A stretch of DNA of 46,127 bases. It comes from an uncultured Lachnospiraceae bacterium. GTDB lineage: Bacteria; Bacillota; Clostridia; Lachnospirales; Lachnospiraceae. The translations under genes and the position numbers were made by a program. The stretch's first letter is position 1. Each line of letters starts with the position of its first letter. Location of the stretch: assembly GCA_947385785.1 (NCBI GenBank), contig CANDMH010000003.1, positions 1-46,127 on the forward strand. Direction: 5' to 3'. Of this stretch, positions 17,152 through 25,492 are shown in pieces. Below the pieces are notes generated by a model that was given only the letters and a program-made list of their open reading frames with translations, was not told the origin of the DNA and did not search any database.

Positions 17152-18216
17152 TTGATATCAGTAATCATCCCTGTATACAATGCGGAGCCCTACCTGCGCC
17201 GCTGCATTGATTCCGTGCTTGCTTCCGCCTGCGGCGACTTCGAAATCATTCTGATCAATGACGGCTCCACTGACAAAAGCCTGACAATCTGTAACGAATA
17301 TGCCGGAAGGGACAGACGTATCCGGCTTATCACCCAGGAAAACCAGGGGGTATCCGCCGCCAGAAACAGAGGTATCGGCGAAGCCCTGGGGGAGTGGCTT
17401 ATCTTCCTGGACGCGGACGATTTCATTACCGGCGACTTTCTGAGCATGGCTGACCGGCCCGAATACCGGCAGACGGATCTCATCCTGTTCCGGTTCGCCA
17501 CCTGTGCCTGCGACGTCGCCGTCACGGACTGCTGCCGCGAAGCGTCAAAAGACCGCGGTAACATTTCGGCCTGCCGTTATGAAGGGAAAGAAATGCACCG
17601 GTTAATCCGGAGAATCCTTGTCCCCAGGCCTCTGGCGGAAAACTGCGCCCTGGATTTCCGCACCCCCTGCGCCAGAGTCTATCGGAAAAGCATTCTGGAG
17701 CAGTATTCCATCCGTTTTTCCCCGGACATCAAAATCGGTGAAGACCTTCTCTTTAACCTGGAATACCAGCTGCGGGCAAAATCCTGTGTGTTTATCCCCG
17801 GGACTGTCTATTTTTATGCCGTCCACGGAGATTCTTCCTCACACCATTTCAACTCCGGACTGCATGAAAACCATGCCCGGCTGCTGCAGGCTGTCAGGGA
17901 TGTATTGGATAAATGCGGCATGTATTCTTCTCTGGAGGAGGATTTTTATTCCTACGCCCTCGAGAATCTGACTTATGTGCTGATCTGGGAGATATTCAGC
18001 CCACACAGCCCCAGGACATACCGGGAAAGCCGCAGGCTCTGCCGGGAAATGCGGCAAAACCGTATCTACAGGGAAGCGTTTCTGTATAACCGCATATCCG
18101 GTTCTCTGCCCAGAAAGGTTCTGGTACTGTTTTTCCGTATCGGGTGGTATCTGCCTGTCCGGCTGATTTCCGGGATAAGCTGTCTGTACCTTGAAGGGAA
18201 AGCAGCGGCACGTTGA
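17152..18216 (+). CDS. Glycosyltransferase family 2
   Basis: 354 residues. I start it at the TTG at 17152 because GAGGA lies nine bases upstream and the protein then begins ISVIIPVYNAEPYLRRCID, the usual GT2 N-terminus; the frame extends upstream to 17008 but that part overlaps the divergent gene. Motifs: INDGSTDKS near 38-46, NQGVSAARNRGI near 66, the metal-binding FLDADD near 86 and a KIGEDLLFNLEYQL acceptor-site motif near 200. It is the only rightward gene in the cluster and converges on the next glycosyltransferase, with a MITE-like element between them. Confidence 0.9.
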   Translation: MISVIIPVYNAEPYLRRCIDSVLASACGDFEIILINDGSTDKSLTICNEYAGRDRRIRLITQENQGVSAARNRGIGEALGEWLIFLDADDFITGDFLSMADRPEYRQTDLILFRFATCACDVAVTDCCREASKDRGNISACRYEGKEMHRLIRRILVPRPLAENCALDFRTPCARVYRKSILEQYSIRFSPDIKIGEDLLFNLEYQLRAKSCVFIPGTVYFYAVHGDSSSHHFNSGLHENHARLLQAVRDVLDKCGMYSSLEEDFYSYALENLTYVLIWEIFSPHSPRTYRESRRLCREMRQNRIYREAFLYNRISGSLPRKVLVLFFRIGWYLPVRLISGISCLYLEGKAAAR

Positions 18217-18262
18217 CCGTAGCGAAGTTCCAAGCCTGCAGCACTGCAAGGCAGCGGGGTAT

Positions 18263-18366
18263 TTATACTCACGTTCGAAAACATTTGCCAGTTGAAATTG
18301 TATAACGAGCGAGCGCCTCCACAGCCTGGAACGGAAGGTGGCAAATGTATGCGCTCGCGAGTATAA
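18263..18366. repeat. MITE-like element family A, best-preserved copy
   Basis: A 104-bp element. Terminal inverted repeats TTATACTCACG and CGCGAGTATAA; inner inverted repeats ACATTTGCCA and TGGCAAATGT; centre GTATAACGAGCGAGCGCC. It lies between two convergent genes and could fold into a long hairpin on either strand, possibly doubling as a terminator. Confidence 0.75.
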
Positions 18367-18406
18367 CCCTCACGGATTTTGCCTCCGGAACCTAAGTACA
18401 GTTGCA

Positions 18407-19411
18407 TCAGTTTTTTCCGACAAAAATCTTTCGATATAGGGGATATATTTTCTCCTTCACCCATCCGTTTACACAATAAGCCCAGATGAGCTCTTTCATC
18501 ATTTCACCGGCGCTGAAGCCTCCGCACCTGCGCAGCTGGCGGACAGCGGCCCGGGCTTCCTTCTTCCGCCCGTACTTCAGTGAAATCCTGTAACGCCTCC
18601 TGGCTTTCCAGCATGTGATGCGGTCTATTGACGCTTTATCCTCTATATGGCAGATTTCCGCGATTTCATCCACCAGCCGCTCATAATCGCCGTACTTTTT
18701 TTCTTCCTGCTCCTGCGTGAGCGCGGTTCTGGAATGACTGCCCACCCGAACCGATACGCCGTATAATTTTTCAGGGATTGTAGGACATTTATGGCGGTAC
18801 ATAAAGGGCAGGAGCATCTGAAAGTTCTGTCCCACACCGTATTCCGGTATCCGCCGCCCCGGATAAATGTCAAAAAAAGCTTCCGATTTCAGCATATAGC
18901 AGCCGCAGCACACAAAGGTTCTGGATTCCAGAATATCCCAGAACAGCTCTTTCCTGTCCAGGTCGCCCTGCTGCTCGTCGGCTTCTCCTCTCTCTTCTCC
19001 TGTCTCCGCATTAAAATACCAGGACAGGGAACGGACGCAGTTGTATTCCGGATGTGTCCTCAAAAATGTCACCCGCTTTTCCACGGACTCCGGTTTCAGA
19101 ATATCGTCGCTGTCCGGCCAGATCAGGTATTCCCCTGTCACATACGGCAGACCTGCGTTGACCGCGGCAGAAGCGTTTCTGTGCTCCGCCGCCACAATCC
19201 TGTATGCATAGCCCCTGGCGGTAAATTTTTCCCGGTATCCTTCCGCCACCTGCAGAGTTCCGTCGGAGGAACCGTCATCCACCAGAATCATTTCTATGTC
19301 CGGATAAGTCTGTGCCAACACGGAATCCAGCATTCCCGCCAGGTGAGATTCTCCGTTATATACCGGCGTGACAACGGAAACCTTTCCCGTGCTGAATTTA
19401 TTTTCCTCCAT
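18407..19411 (-). CDS. Glycosyltransferase family 2
   Basis: 334 residues from ATG 19411 (MEENKFSTGKVSVVTPVYNG), which has AGGTGAG upstream; a longer in-frame start at 19447 lacks a ribosome site. Motifs: VDDGSSDGT, and WPDSDDIL, which holds the DxD-type metal ligand. Basic C-terminal third (CWKARRRYRISLKYGRKKEA). It is the last gene of the leftward run 25132-18407, after the ABC transporter, and belongs to the same glycan pathway by context. Confidence 0.9.
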   Translation of the reverse strand: MEENKFSTGKVSVVTPVYNGESHLAGMLDSVLAQTYPDIEMILVDDGSSDGTLQVAEGYREKFTARGYAYRIVAAEHRNASAAVNAGLPYVTGEYLIWPDSDDILKPESVEKRVTFLRTHPEYNCVRSLSWYFNAETGEERGEADEQQGDLDRKELFWDILESRTFVCCGCYMLKSEAFFDIYPGRRIPEYGVGQNFQMLLPFMYRHKCPTIPEKLYGVSVRVGSHSRTALTQEQEEKKYGDYERLVDEIAEICHIEDKASIDRITCWKARRRYRISLKYGRKKEARAAVRQLRRCGGFSAGEMMKELIWAYCVNGWVKEKIYPLYRKIFVGKN

Positions 19412-19557
19412 ACTCACCTGACCCTCCCATTCCAAAGCTGTTCTCAATGCATAGCACCCCTGTCAATCTTTCCATAAATCCCTGTGGGCTGAAAAATTCC
19501 GATGCTTTCATTCATTGTTCTCCCGCGGCTTCCGGCTTATTTCTCACTGACCTGGAA

Positions 19558-21270
19558 TCATTCTTTTCCCTTCACCTGCACGATTCTTTTATTTTCTATC
19601 CTGTATATCACATCGCACTCATTGGCCAGGCTCATGTGGTGGGTCACCATGATCAGCGTCTTATTCTCCTTAATCTGGCGTATGGAATCAATGACAGCCA
19701 TCTCTGTCTCCATATCCAGGGCGGCGGTGGCCTCATCCATCACCAGAAGCTCAAAGTCCTTGTACAATGCCCTGGCCAGCGCAATCCTCTGGCGCTGCCC
19801 TCCGGAGATGGCAGTCCCGTTCTCCCCGATCAAAGTATGTACGCCGTCGGGCATCCGCATCACGTCCTCCCAGATCTGGGCGCATCTCAAGCATTCCTCC
19901 ACCCTCGCCTTGTCAATCTCATTCTCATCCTCAAAAAATGCCACATTATTCTGGATGGTTTCCCCGTTCAGATACACGGTCTGGGGGATATAGCTCACCA
20001 GCTCGCCCATGCTTGCCCTGCAGGGGCCTTCCAAATCCCTTTGTTCTACAATGTCGTAGTCATCAAAGAAGACATGCCCGCTCTGAGGCTTTAAAAGTCC
20101 CAGAATCAAGTCCACAAAGGTGGTCTTGCCTGCGCCGGAAGCGCCGATGATGGCAATGGAGCAGCCTACCGGGATATCGATGGAGGCATCCTCGAATATT
20201 TTGACCCTGTCGTTATAGCCGAAGGTCAGGTTCCTGACGAAGACACCCTTCTCAAAAGTCAGCTTCTTCCGGCGCAGATGGCTGTCCCGCTCTTCCTCTT
20301 CCTTCATTTTCGTGTAGCCTGCCATGCACCCTCTCACCGCCTCATAGGGCTTTCTGGCGAATTCCACATTGTTCATCCCGCTTAAGATTCCGTAGGCCAT
20401 GGGGAGCATCCGCACCAGCGCCGTGATATACACCACCATGGGAGCGAGGATTGCGGCCAGATTCGTCCCGAACACCAGAATCACGGCCAGCACCACGAAC
20501 ATGGCTGCCATGATGGAATTCTGCAGAATGACACCGATACTGCTGACCTTGTATTTATATTCCCCCTGTACCTGGGCATAATCGTTGCTGGCATCCCTGT
20601 ATTTTCCCAGGACAAAAGCGGAGCGGTCGTCAATCTTCATCTCCTTGAAGGAGCCGTAGGCAATGGTGATCTGGGAATTCGCCTTGATGGAGCAGGCCCT
20701 GCTCTTCTCCCCGTACACAATCATACGGGCACGGGTGCGGAGGAATACAAATGCCATGAGCAGAAGCAATACCACACTGCTGATTACGCCCACCCATCTG
20801 GAGACATATATCAGCACCGCGGCATAGCCTGCCATGGTGATGCCGTTTACCACGATACCGATACAGTCCACTATGATCTGGATGCAGCTGGTAGTGTCGT
20901 TCCGCACCATATTCAGCGCCTGCATGGCTGTCTTCTGGTTGTGCTCCATCAGCTCCTCTTTTATCAGCAGCTCATAGATCTTCATGGACAGCTTCTGGGC
21001 TCCGTTATAGATGAAACGGTTGGACACCTTGCTTTTGTACAGCTCGAAAAGGCACTTCAGCAGCGAGAGAAGTATCATAAACAGTGTAAATGCTATCAGT
21101 TTATCGGACACCTGATTCTCCTGAACCACCTTATTGATGATATAAATGATTACAGAAAAGCTGAAGATATCCACAATCGGGCTTATGAGACCGAAAATTG
21201 CATACAGCTTCCAGGTTCTCCGCTCCTTTTTCTCCAGTGTTCCCGTCAGATATTTGAACATTTCAATCAT
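19558..21270 (-). CDS. ABC exporter/flippase-type transporter (fused TM and ATPase domains)
   Basis: 570 residues from ATG 21270 (MIEMFKYLTG) with GGGGGAG upstream. The N-terminal half holds about six membrane helices of the type I exporter fold. The C-terminal ATPase has Walker A GASGAGKTT, signature ISGGQRQRIALARAL, Walker B LLVMDEATAALD and the switch MVTHH. The half-transporter layout, within a glycosyltransferase cluster, fits a PglK/MsbA-like flippase moving a lipid-linked glycan across the membrane; a lipid or peptide exporter is possible. No substrate can be read from sequence. Confidence 0.9.
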   Translation of the reverse strand: MIEMFKYLTGTLEKKERRTWKLYAIFGLISPIVDIFSFSVIIYIINKVVQENQVSDKLIAFTLFMILLSLLKCLFELYKSKVSNRFIYNGAQKLSMKIYELLIKEELMEHNQKTAMQALNMVRNDTTSCIQIIVDCIGIVVNGITMAGYAAVLIYVSRWVGVISSVVLLLLMAFVFLRTRARMIVYGEKSRACSIKANSQITIAYGSFKEMKIDDRSAFVLGKYRDASNDYAQVQGEYKYKVSSIGVILQNSIMAAMFVVLAVILVFGTNLAAILAPMVVYITALVRMLPMAYGILSGMNNVEFARKPYEAVRGCMAGYTKMKEEEERDSHLRRKKLTFEKGVFVRNLTFGYNDRVKIFEDASIDIPVGCSIAIIGASGAGKTTFVDLILGLLKPQSGHVFFDDYDIVEQRDLEGPCRASMGELVSYIPQTVYLNGETIQNNVAFFEDENEIDKARVEECLRCAQIWEDVMRMPDGVHTLIGENGTAISGGQRQRIALARALYKDFELLVMDEATAALDMETEMAVIDSIRQIKENKTLIMVTHHMSLANECDVIYRIENKRIVQVKGKE

Positions 21271-21427
21271 GATTTTCTCCCCCATATTCCTTTACAGCCG
21301 AAGCCCCCTGGAGGGCTTTCCGCATCCGCTGTAATCGTTTCATCATTTCACTCCCCTGCGCTTCAGCCTGTATCCGCATCCCTGTTCTGGCTATCAAACC
21401 ATAGCCTGATTCCGCGGTATGGAAGCT

Positions 21428-22549
21428 TCAGCCATTCGTCACTCGTCTCCACAAATCTCTGAAGAACATTATTCCGGTAAAAGCATTTCGGAATATTGAA
21501 AACGGAAGTATCTTATATAAACTCATGAACCGCTTACGCCCTCCGGCAGCTTCCGTAGGGCTTTTCAGCCTTGGCTGCAGCACATCCTCCTCTTTGCATG
21601 CAAACCAGTTCAACTCCTCCTTCACCTGTTCCCAGATTTCCCGGGCCGCTTTCGTGTGAAGGATGACGACGGAGGTTCCCATTCCGTCCTCCATGTCCGG
21701 CCTGACCTTCTCCAGGCCCCAGAAGTCCCCGATGGTAAAGTCGCTGTCCCTGTCCACGGTACAGTATCTGCAGGCATGGCAGGAAGGCCGTATAATATAA
21801 TTGGAAAAATACATCCTGCAGTACACATCCCCGTACAGCGAATGAGCCTGCTCCCTGCCGTCAGCCACATAGGCGCAGACATGGCCGTTATCTTTATTTC
21901 GCTTGTCCCTGAAGCAGAATTGCGTCATTTTTCCACCGGATTTTCGCTCCAGGTATCTCACATAGGATGCCCATACTCCGGGGGACGGCGCCCCGTAGCA
22001 GACCAGATCCGCGACAATCAGCTTCGGATAAGGCCGCTTCAGAAAAAGCCGCAGCGCATGGGCCTGGCAGGGTGTTCCGCAGAAAAGCACCCATCTGTCT
22101 TCCTTCAAATGTTCCTGTATGCCGCGGTAGACTCCCGCCGGATTGCTCTGGACATACTTTGTCTTCTTCAGCGCTTCCAGTTCTTCCTGATTCCATGCCT
22201 CCCTGTGCACTACATCCATGTCTTCATTGAAAGCGGCTCCATAGACCACACCCTGCCGCCGGAACACATATTCTGCCAGAACCGGAAACATGCCTCCGGA
22301 AGAGCTGGCACGCCGGAGCGCCTCGTCCTTCGCCTGTACTCCGAAATAAAGATTCTCTCCCCTGCCTGCTTTCTCTCCCTTTATGGGGCAGACCTGTTCG
22401 CAGCGTCCGCAATGAATACACTTTTTTCCGTCCACTTCAGGATACCGAAAGCCCTCCTCGTCCGAAACCATATGGATTGCGCCCACAGGGCAGATATCCC
22501 CGCATGCGCCGCAACCGCAGCATGCCTCTTTTTTCTCATATAACTTCAT
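21428..22549 (-). CDS. Fe-S protein of the F420 hydrogenase/dehydrogenase beta-subunit family
   Basis: 373 residues from ATG 22549 (MKLYEKKEACCGCGAC). Two 4Fe-4S ferredoxin motifs at the N-terminus (CCGCGACGDICP and CIHCGRCEQVCP), then the FrhB-like N- and C-terminal domains with further cysteines (SCHACRYC) and a flavin/F420-type fold. Members are common in polysaccharide clusters next to pyruvyltransferases, as here; an electron-transfer or redox sugar-modifying role is inferred. The open frame continues in phase up to 22729 through degenerate Gly/Arg-rich sequence, which I treat as non-coding. Confidence 0.88.
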   Translation of the reverse strand: MKLYEKKEACCGCGACGDICPVGAIHMVSDEEGFRYPEVDGKKCIHCGRCEQVCPIKGEKAGRGENLYFGVQAKDEALRRASSSGGMFPVLAEYVFRRQGVVYGAAFNEDMDVVHREAWNQEELEALKKTKYVQSNPAGVYRGIQEHLKEDRWVLFCGTPCQAHALRLFLKRPYPKLIVADLVCYGAPSPGVWASYVRYLERKSGGKMTQFCFRDKRNKDNGHVCAYVADGREQAHSLYGDVYCRMYFSNYIIRPSCHACRYCTVDRDSDFTIGDFWGLEKVRPDMEDGMGTSVVILHTKAAREIWEQVKEELNWFACKEEDVLQPRLKSPTEAAGGRKRFMSLYKILPFSIFRNAFTGIMFFRDLWRRVTNG

Positions 22550-22729
22550 TCCTGCTTCTCCTGCCTTGCCATGTCCTGCCGCCTCATAGCAGCACCTTCC
22601 TGTATGACCTGCCTTCAATTCCCCTTCTGACCTGGCCTGCCTCTTCTTTTCTGTCCGGCCCGCGGCCTGCCTTCTGCCCTCACTTCCACTTCTGACCCAG
22701 TCTGCCGCCTCCCGGCAGCACCTTCCCAA

Positions 22730-25132
22730 TCATCTCAGATTCCCCAGCAAAAACGCCCTGGATTCCTGCAGTGCCTCCTCGGTCCTGCACTGTACCTTCT
22801 CCCAGTCAACAGGCGCCTCAATATCCTTTTCAACACCATCCCGGCATATCCTGTCCTCCAGCCCGTGAACCTGCAGTATATTCTGCAGCCTGGCGCTGAG
22901 GCTTCTGTGGGCAAAGGCAAGGAATCTCTTCCGGTATATAATACTGAAGGCAACGGCGTGGAACGAATTGGTCACCACATAGTCCGCATGGTGAATGTAC
23001 CCCAGGAATTCTGCCGGTCCCGCCGTGACGTCCAGCTCAAAGCCTTTATCCGCGCCCTGCAGCCCCGCCCGCACCTCCACCACAGGCAGGTGTTTTTCCC
23101 TGGACAAGGTTCCGGCATATTCCGCCATTTTCTCATTGCCCTCCGTCACATACAGGAGAATATATCCTTCCCGGTCCGGCCTTTTCTCCGCCTCCTGCCA
23201 GTTTTCCTTCCCCAGGAAAAACACCGGGTCCAGCACCGCCCTGACATCATCTTCGTAAAACTTCTTCACATAGGGAATCGCTGCCGCCTCCCGGACGGAC
23301 AGAGCATCCACATACTGCACCAGCTCCGAAAACTTTTCGTCATATCGCGAGGAAATAGACGTTCCGCCGAAGCTCGCCGCATAGGCAATGACCTTTTCCT
23401 TCTGACTGTTATGAAAAGCGCCGAAATACGCCCTGCGAAGTCCGCAGGTGATTTCCGGATTCCAGATCTGGTCGCTCCCTACTATGTAACAGCGATAGGT
23501 TAGCTTCCGCAGCCCGCCTGCCGTCAACAGCCTGGGCTGGCCCTTCTCAAGCAGATACTCCTGACGGAAACGGTTCATATTTGCACGCTGCCTGGAAAAC
23601 TGCTCTTTCACCCGCATATGCGCCCAGAAGCCGTTCCACATATTGAACAGTCCCCAGATACGCCCTTTCAGGCCCTGAATCGGCGCGTAGGGAATCCACC
23701 AGTGCCTTCCCGTCATGTACGGCGGCTCATAGCGCACGATTTCCGCCGATATCCCGCTGTCACACAGAAAGCGCTTCAGTCCGTAGGCCTGCAGCATGGC
23801 ACCGTAATTATTCGAACAATGGAACGTTATGATGCCCACTTCCGCCCTTTTCCCGCTCATCTCCCGCCTCCTTCTATTCGCTGAAATAAGAACTATTTTA
23901 TTCAAAATAACGTATGCCGGATAACAGCTAAAACAGCAGGTGAACAGCAGACGGTCGCTGAAACAGATATACCGGAACAGAATATTCCGCCGCTCCGCCG
24001 CAGCAATTTTTCTCAATTCCTGCCGATTTCTTTTTACGCTTCCGGCTCTGCTGGTTCTGTCCCCCCGGGCGTTCTCCCCGGCTCCGCCGGCCCTGCCTGC
24101 TTTGGTGTTCTCTCCGGTTCTCCCGGCTTCGGCCGCCTCCCGGACCGGGATTTCGCCCTGCCCGCTCTTCAGCGTTTCATAGCTTCTCCTGAGCTGATAC
24201 ACCAGCAGTGTTTCCCATCTTATCGCATATTCGGGCTCCCTGTTTTCATATTCGCTGTCCCGGATTCTCCTGGCGCTCTCAAAATATCCGTTGCCTGTGG
24301 CCGTCGCGGCGGAATTGGTCACACTGTCCCCATGCATCCGGTAGTAATACCATTCTGCCAGGCAATACACGCTTCTCACTCCCCTCTGAACCAGCTGATA
24401 CAGGAAAAACGTATCTTCCCCGTTCGCCAGCCCGTTGTCGAACCGCAGATTTCCCACAATCTCCCTGAGAATCAGCTTTCCTCCGATTCCCGAAAAGGTA
24501 TCTGTATACTTCACATGGAACCATTCCTCTGTGTCGACTCTGTCCGCTGTCACAAACTCTGCCCGCCTGCCGGGTTCCGAAGACTCCGCTGCACGACTGT
24601 TTCCCGATATGCCCTGAGCTTCCGCTGCCCAGGTCATCTCCTGCCGCTGTGTCTCCTCCGTACGACCGGATTCCGAAGACTCCGCCGCACGGCCGTTTCC
24701 CGATATGCCCTGCCCTTCTGCCGCCCTGCCGGATTCCTCACGCAAAACCGTCTCCAGCTGTCCGCCGTCCAGCTTCCTGTACCCGCAGAAGGCCAGTTTT
24801 GCACGCTCCTCTTCTGCCCGGCACAGCATTTCCTCCAGCAGGAGCGGATGGATTGCGTCATCGCTGTCCAGGAAAAAGACATATTCCCCTGTAGCAGCAT
24901 CGATTCCGCGGTTTCTGGCGGCGGAGACACCGCTGTTTTTCTGCCGCAGCACGCGGATTCTCCCATCCTCCTCCGCAAGCCTCCCGCAGACTGCCGCGCT
25001 GTCATCCGAAGAGCCGTCGTCCACAACGATGATCTCCAGATTAACATATGTCTGACAGAGCACGGAACGAAGACATTGCTCTATATATTTTTCCGAATTG
25101 TATACAGGGATAATAACGGATATTTTCTTCAT
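22730..25132 (-). CDS. Fused GT2 glycosyltransferase - polysaccharide pyruvyltransferase
   Basis: One 800-residue frame with two enzymes. Residues 1-about 330: GT2 with KISVIIPVYNSEKYIEQCL, VDDGSSDDS, FLDSDDAIH and NGEDTFFLYQL. Residues 425-800: PvyTase (CsaB/WcaK type) with ITFHCSNNYGAMLQAYGL, VGSDQIWNP, LDPVFFL and TNSFHAVAFSIIYRK; this would add a pyruvate ketal to a glycan. Met425 (position 23860) is preceded by a strong AAGGAGG ribosome site, so the second enzyme may also be made alone. Two low-complexity insertions (residues about 133-192 and 317-370) interrupt the GT2 part; the first contains a 96-bp repeat (QGISGNGRAAESSESGR and QGISGNSRAAESSEPGR). It leads the operon 25132-18407. Confidence 0.9.
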   Translation of the reverse strand: MKKISVIIPVYNSEKYIEQCLRSVLCQTYVNLEIIVVDDGSSDDSAAVCGRLAEEDGRIRVLRQKNSGVSAARNRGIDAATGEYVFFLDSDDAIHPLLLEEMLCRAEEERAKLAFCGYRKLDGGQLETVLREESGRAAEGQGISGNGRAAESSESGRTEETQRQEMTWAAEAQGISGNSRAAESSEPGRRAEFVTADRVDTEEWFHVKYTDTFSGIGGKLILREIVGNLRFDNGLANGEDTFFLYQLVQRGVRSVYCLAEWYYYRMHGDSVTNSAATATGNGYFESARRIRDSEYENREPEYAIRWETLLVYQLRRSYETLKSGQGEIPVREAAEAGRTGENTKAGRAGGAGENARGDRTSRAGSVKRNRQELRKIAAAERRNILFRYICFSDRLLFTCCFSCYPAYVILNKIVLISANRRRREMSGKRAEVGIITFHCSNNYGAMLQAYGLKRFLCDSGISAEIVRYEPPYMTGRHWWIPYAPIQGLKGRIWGLFNMWNGFWAHMRVKEQFSRQRANMNRFRQEYLLEKGQPRLLTAGGLRKLTYRCYIVGSDQIWNPEITCGLRRAYFGAFHNSQKEKVIAYAASFGGTSISSRYDEKFSELVQYVDALSVREAAAIPYVKKFYEDDVRAVLDPVFFLGKENWQEAEKRPDREGYILLYVTEGNEKMAEYAGTLSREKHLPVVEVRAGLQGADKGFELDVTAGPAEFLGYIHHADYVVTNSFHAVAFSIIYRKRFLAFAHRSLSARLQNILQVHGLEDRICRDGVEKDIEAPVDWEKVQCRTEEALQESRAFLLGNLR

Positions 25133-25308
25133 AAACGCTGTATTTTCCTCTCTGCTGATCCCGCACCGGCTTCATCCTGGCGCATGTATTTCTCGAACCT
25201 TTCCCGTTTCTGAAAAGCCTGACTTTACTTGCTTTCCATAATATGTTACAATACCCCCGGCACCCCTGACCCTTTTACCCATGCCCTTTCCCGGAAAAAT
25301 CCTGCATA

Positions 25309-25490
25309 TTATACCCGCCACCTGAAGCATTTGCCAATGTATACTGCACGCCAATTGGATTTGCAGTAACCTGCACCGAAAGACCGCCAGCCATATATGT
25401 CCGCTGCAGGCAGGTTTGTAAATTCTGGCGGTCTTGCGTATAAAGGCGTATAACGAGTGAGCGCTTTCGCAATACAGATCGGAGTACAGA
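25309..25490. repeat. Family A element interrupted by a family B element
   Basis: The left half of family A (TTATACCCGCC, then GCATTTGCCA) at 25309-25336 stops at 25339. Family B runs 25340-25443 (TATACTGCACGCC ... GGCGGTCTTGCGTATA) with inner inverted repeats ACCGCCAG/CTGGCGGT. Family A then resumes with AAAGGCGTATAACGAGTG. The uninterrupted copy at 9762 shows the same sequence on both sides of the break. The region fills 25133-25492 between divergent genes, so their promoters must lie within or beside it. Confidence 0.7.
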
Positions 25491-25492
25491 AA

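Noticed and set aside
22550..22729. N-terminal extension of the F420-dehydrogenase-like protein
   Set aside because: The frame is open but the sequence is degenerate Gly/Arg-rich, includes repeated non-coding motifs, and the ferredoxin domain begins right after the ATG at 22549, which has its own ribosome site.
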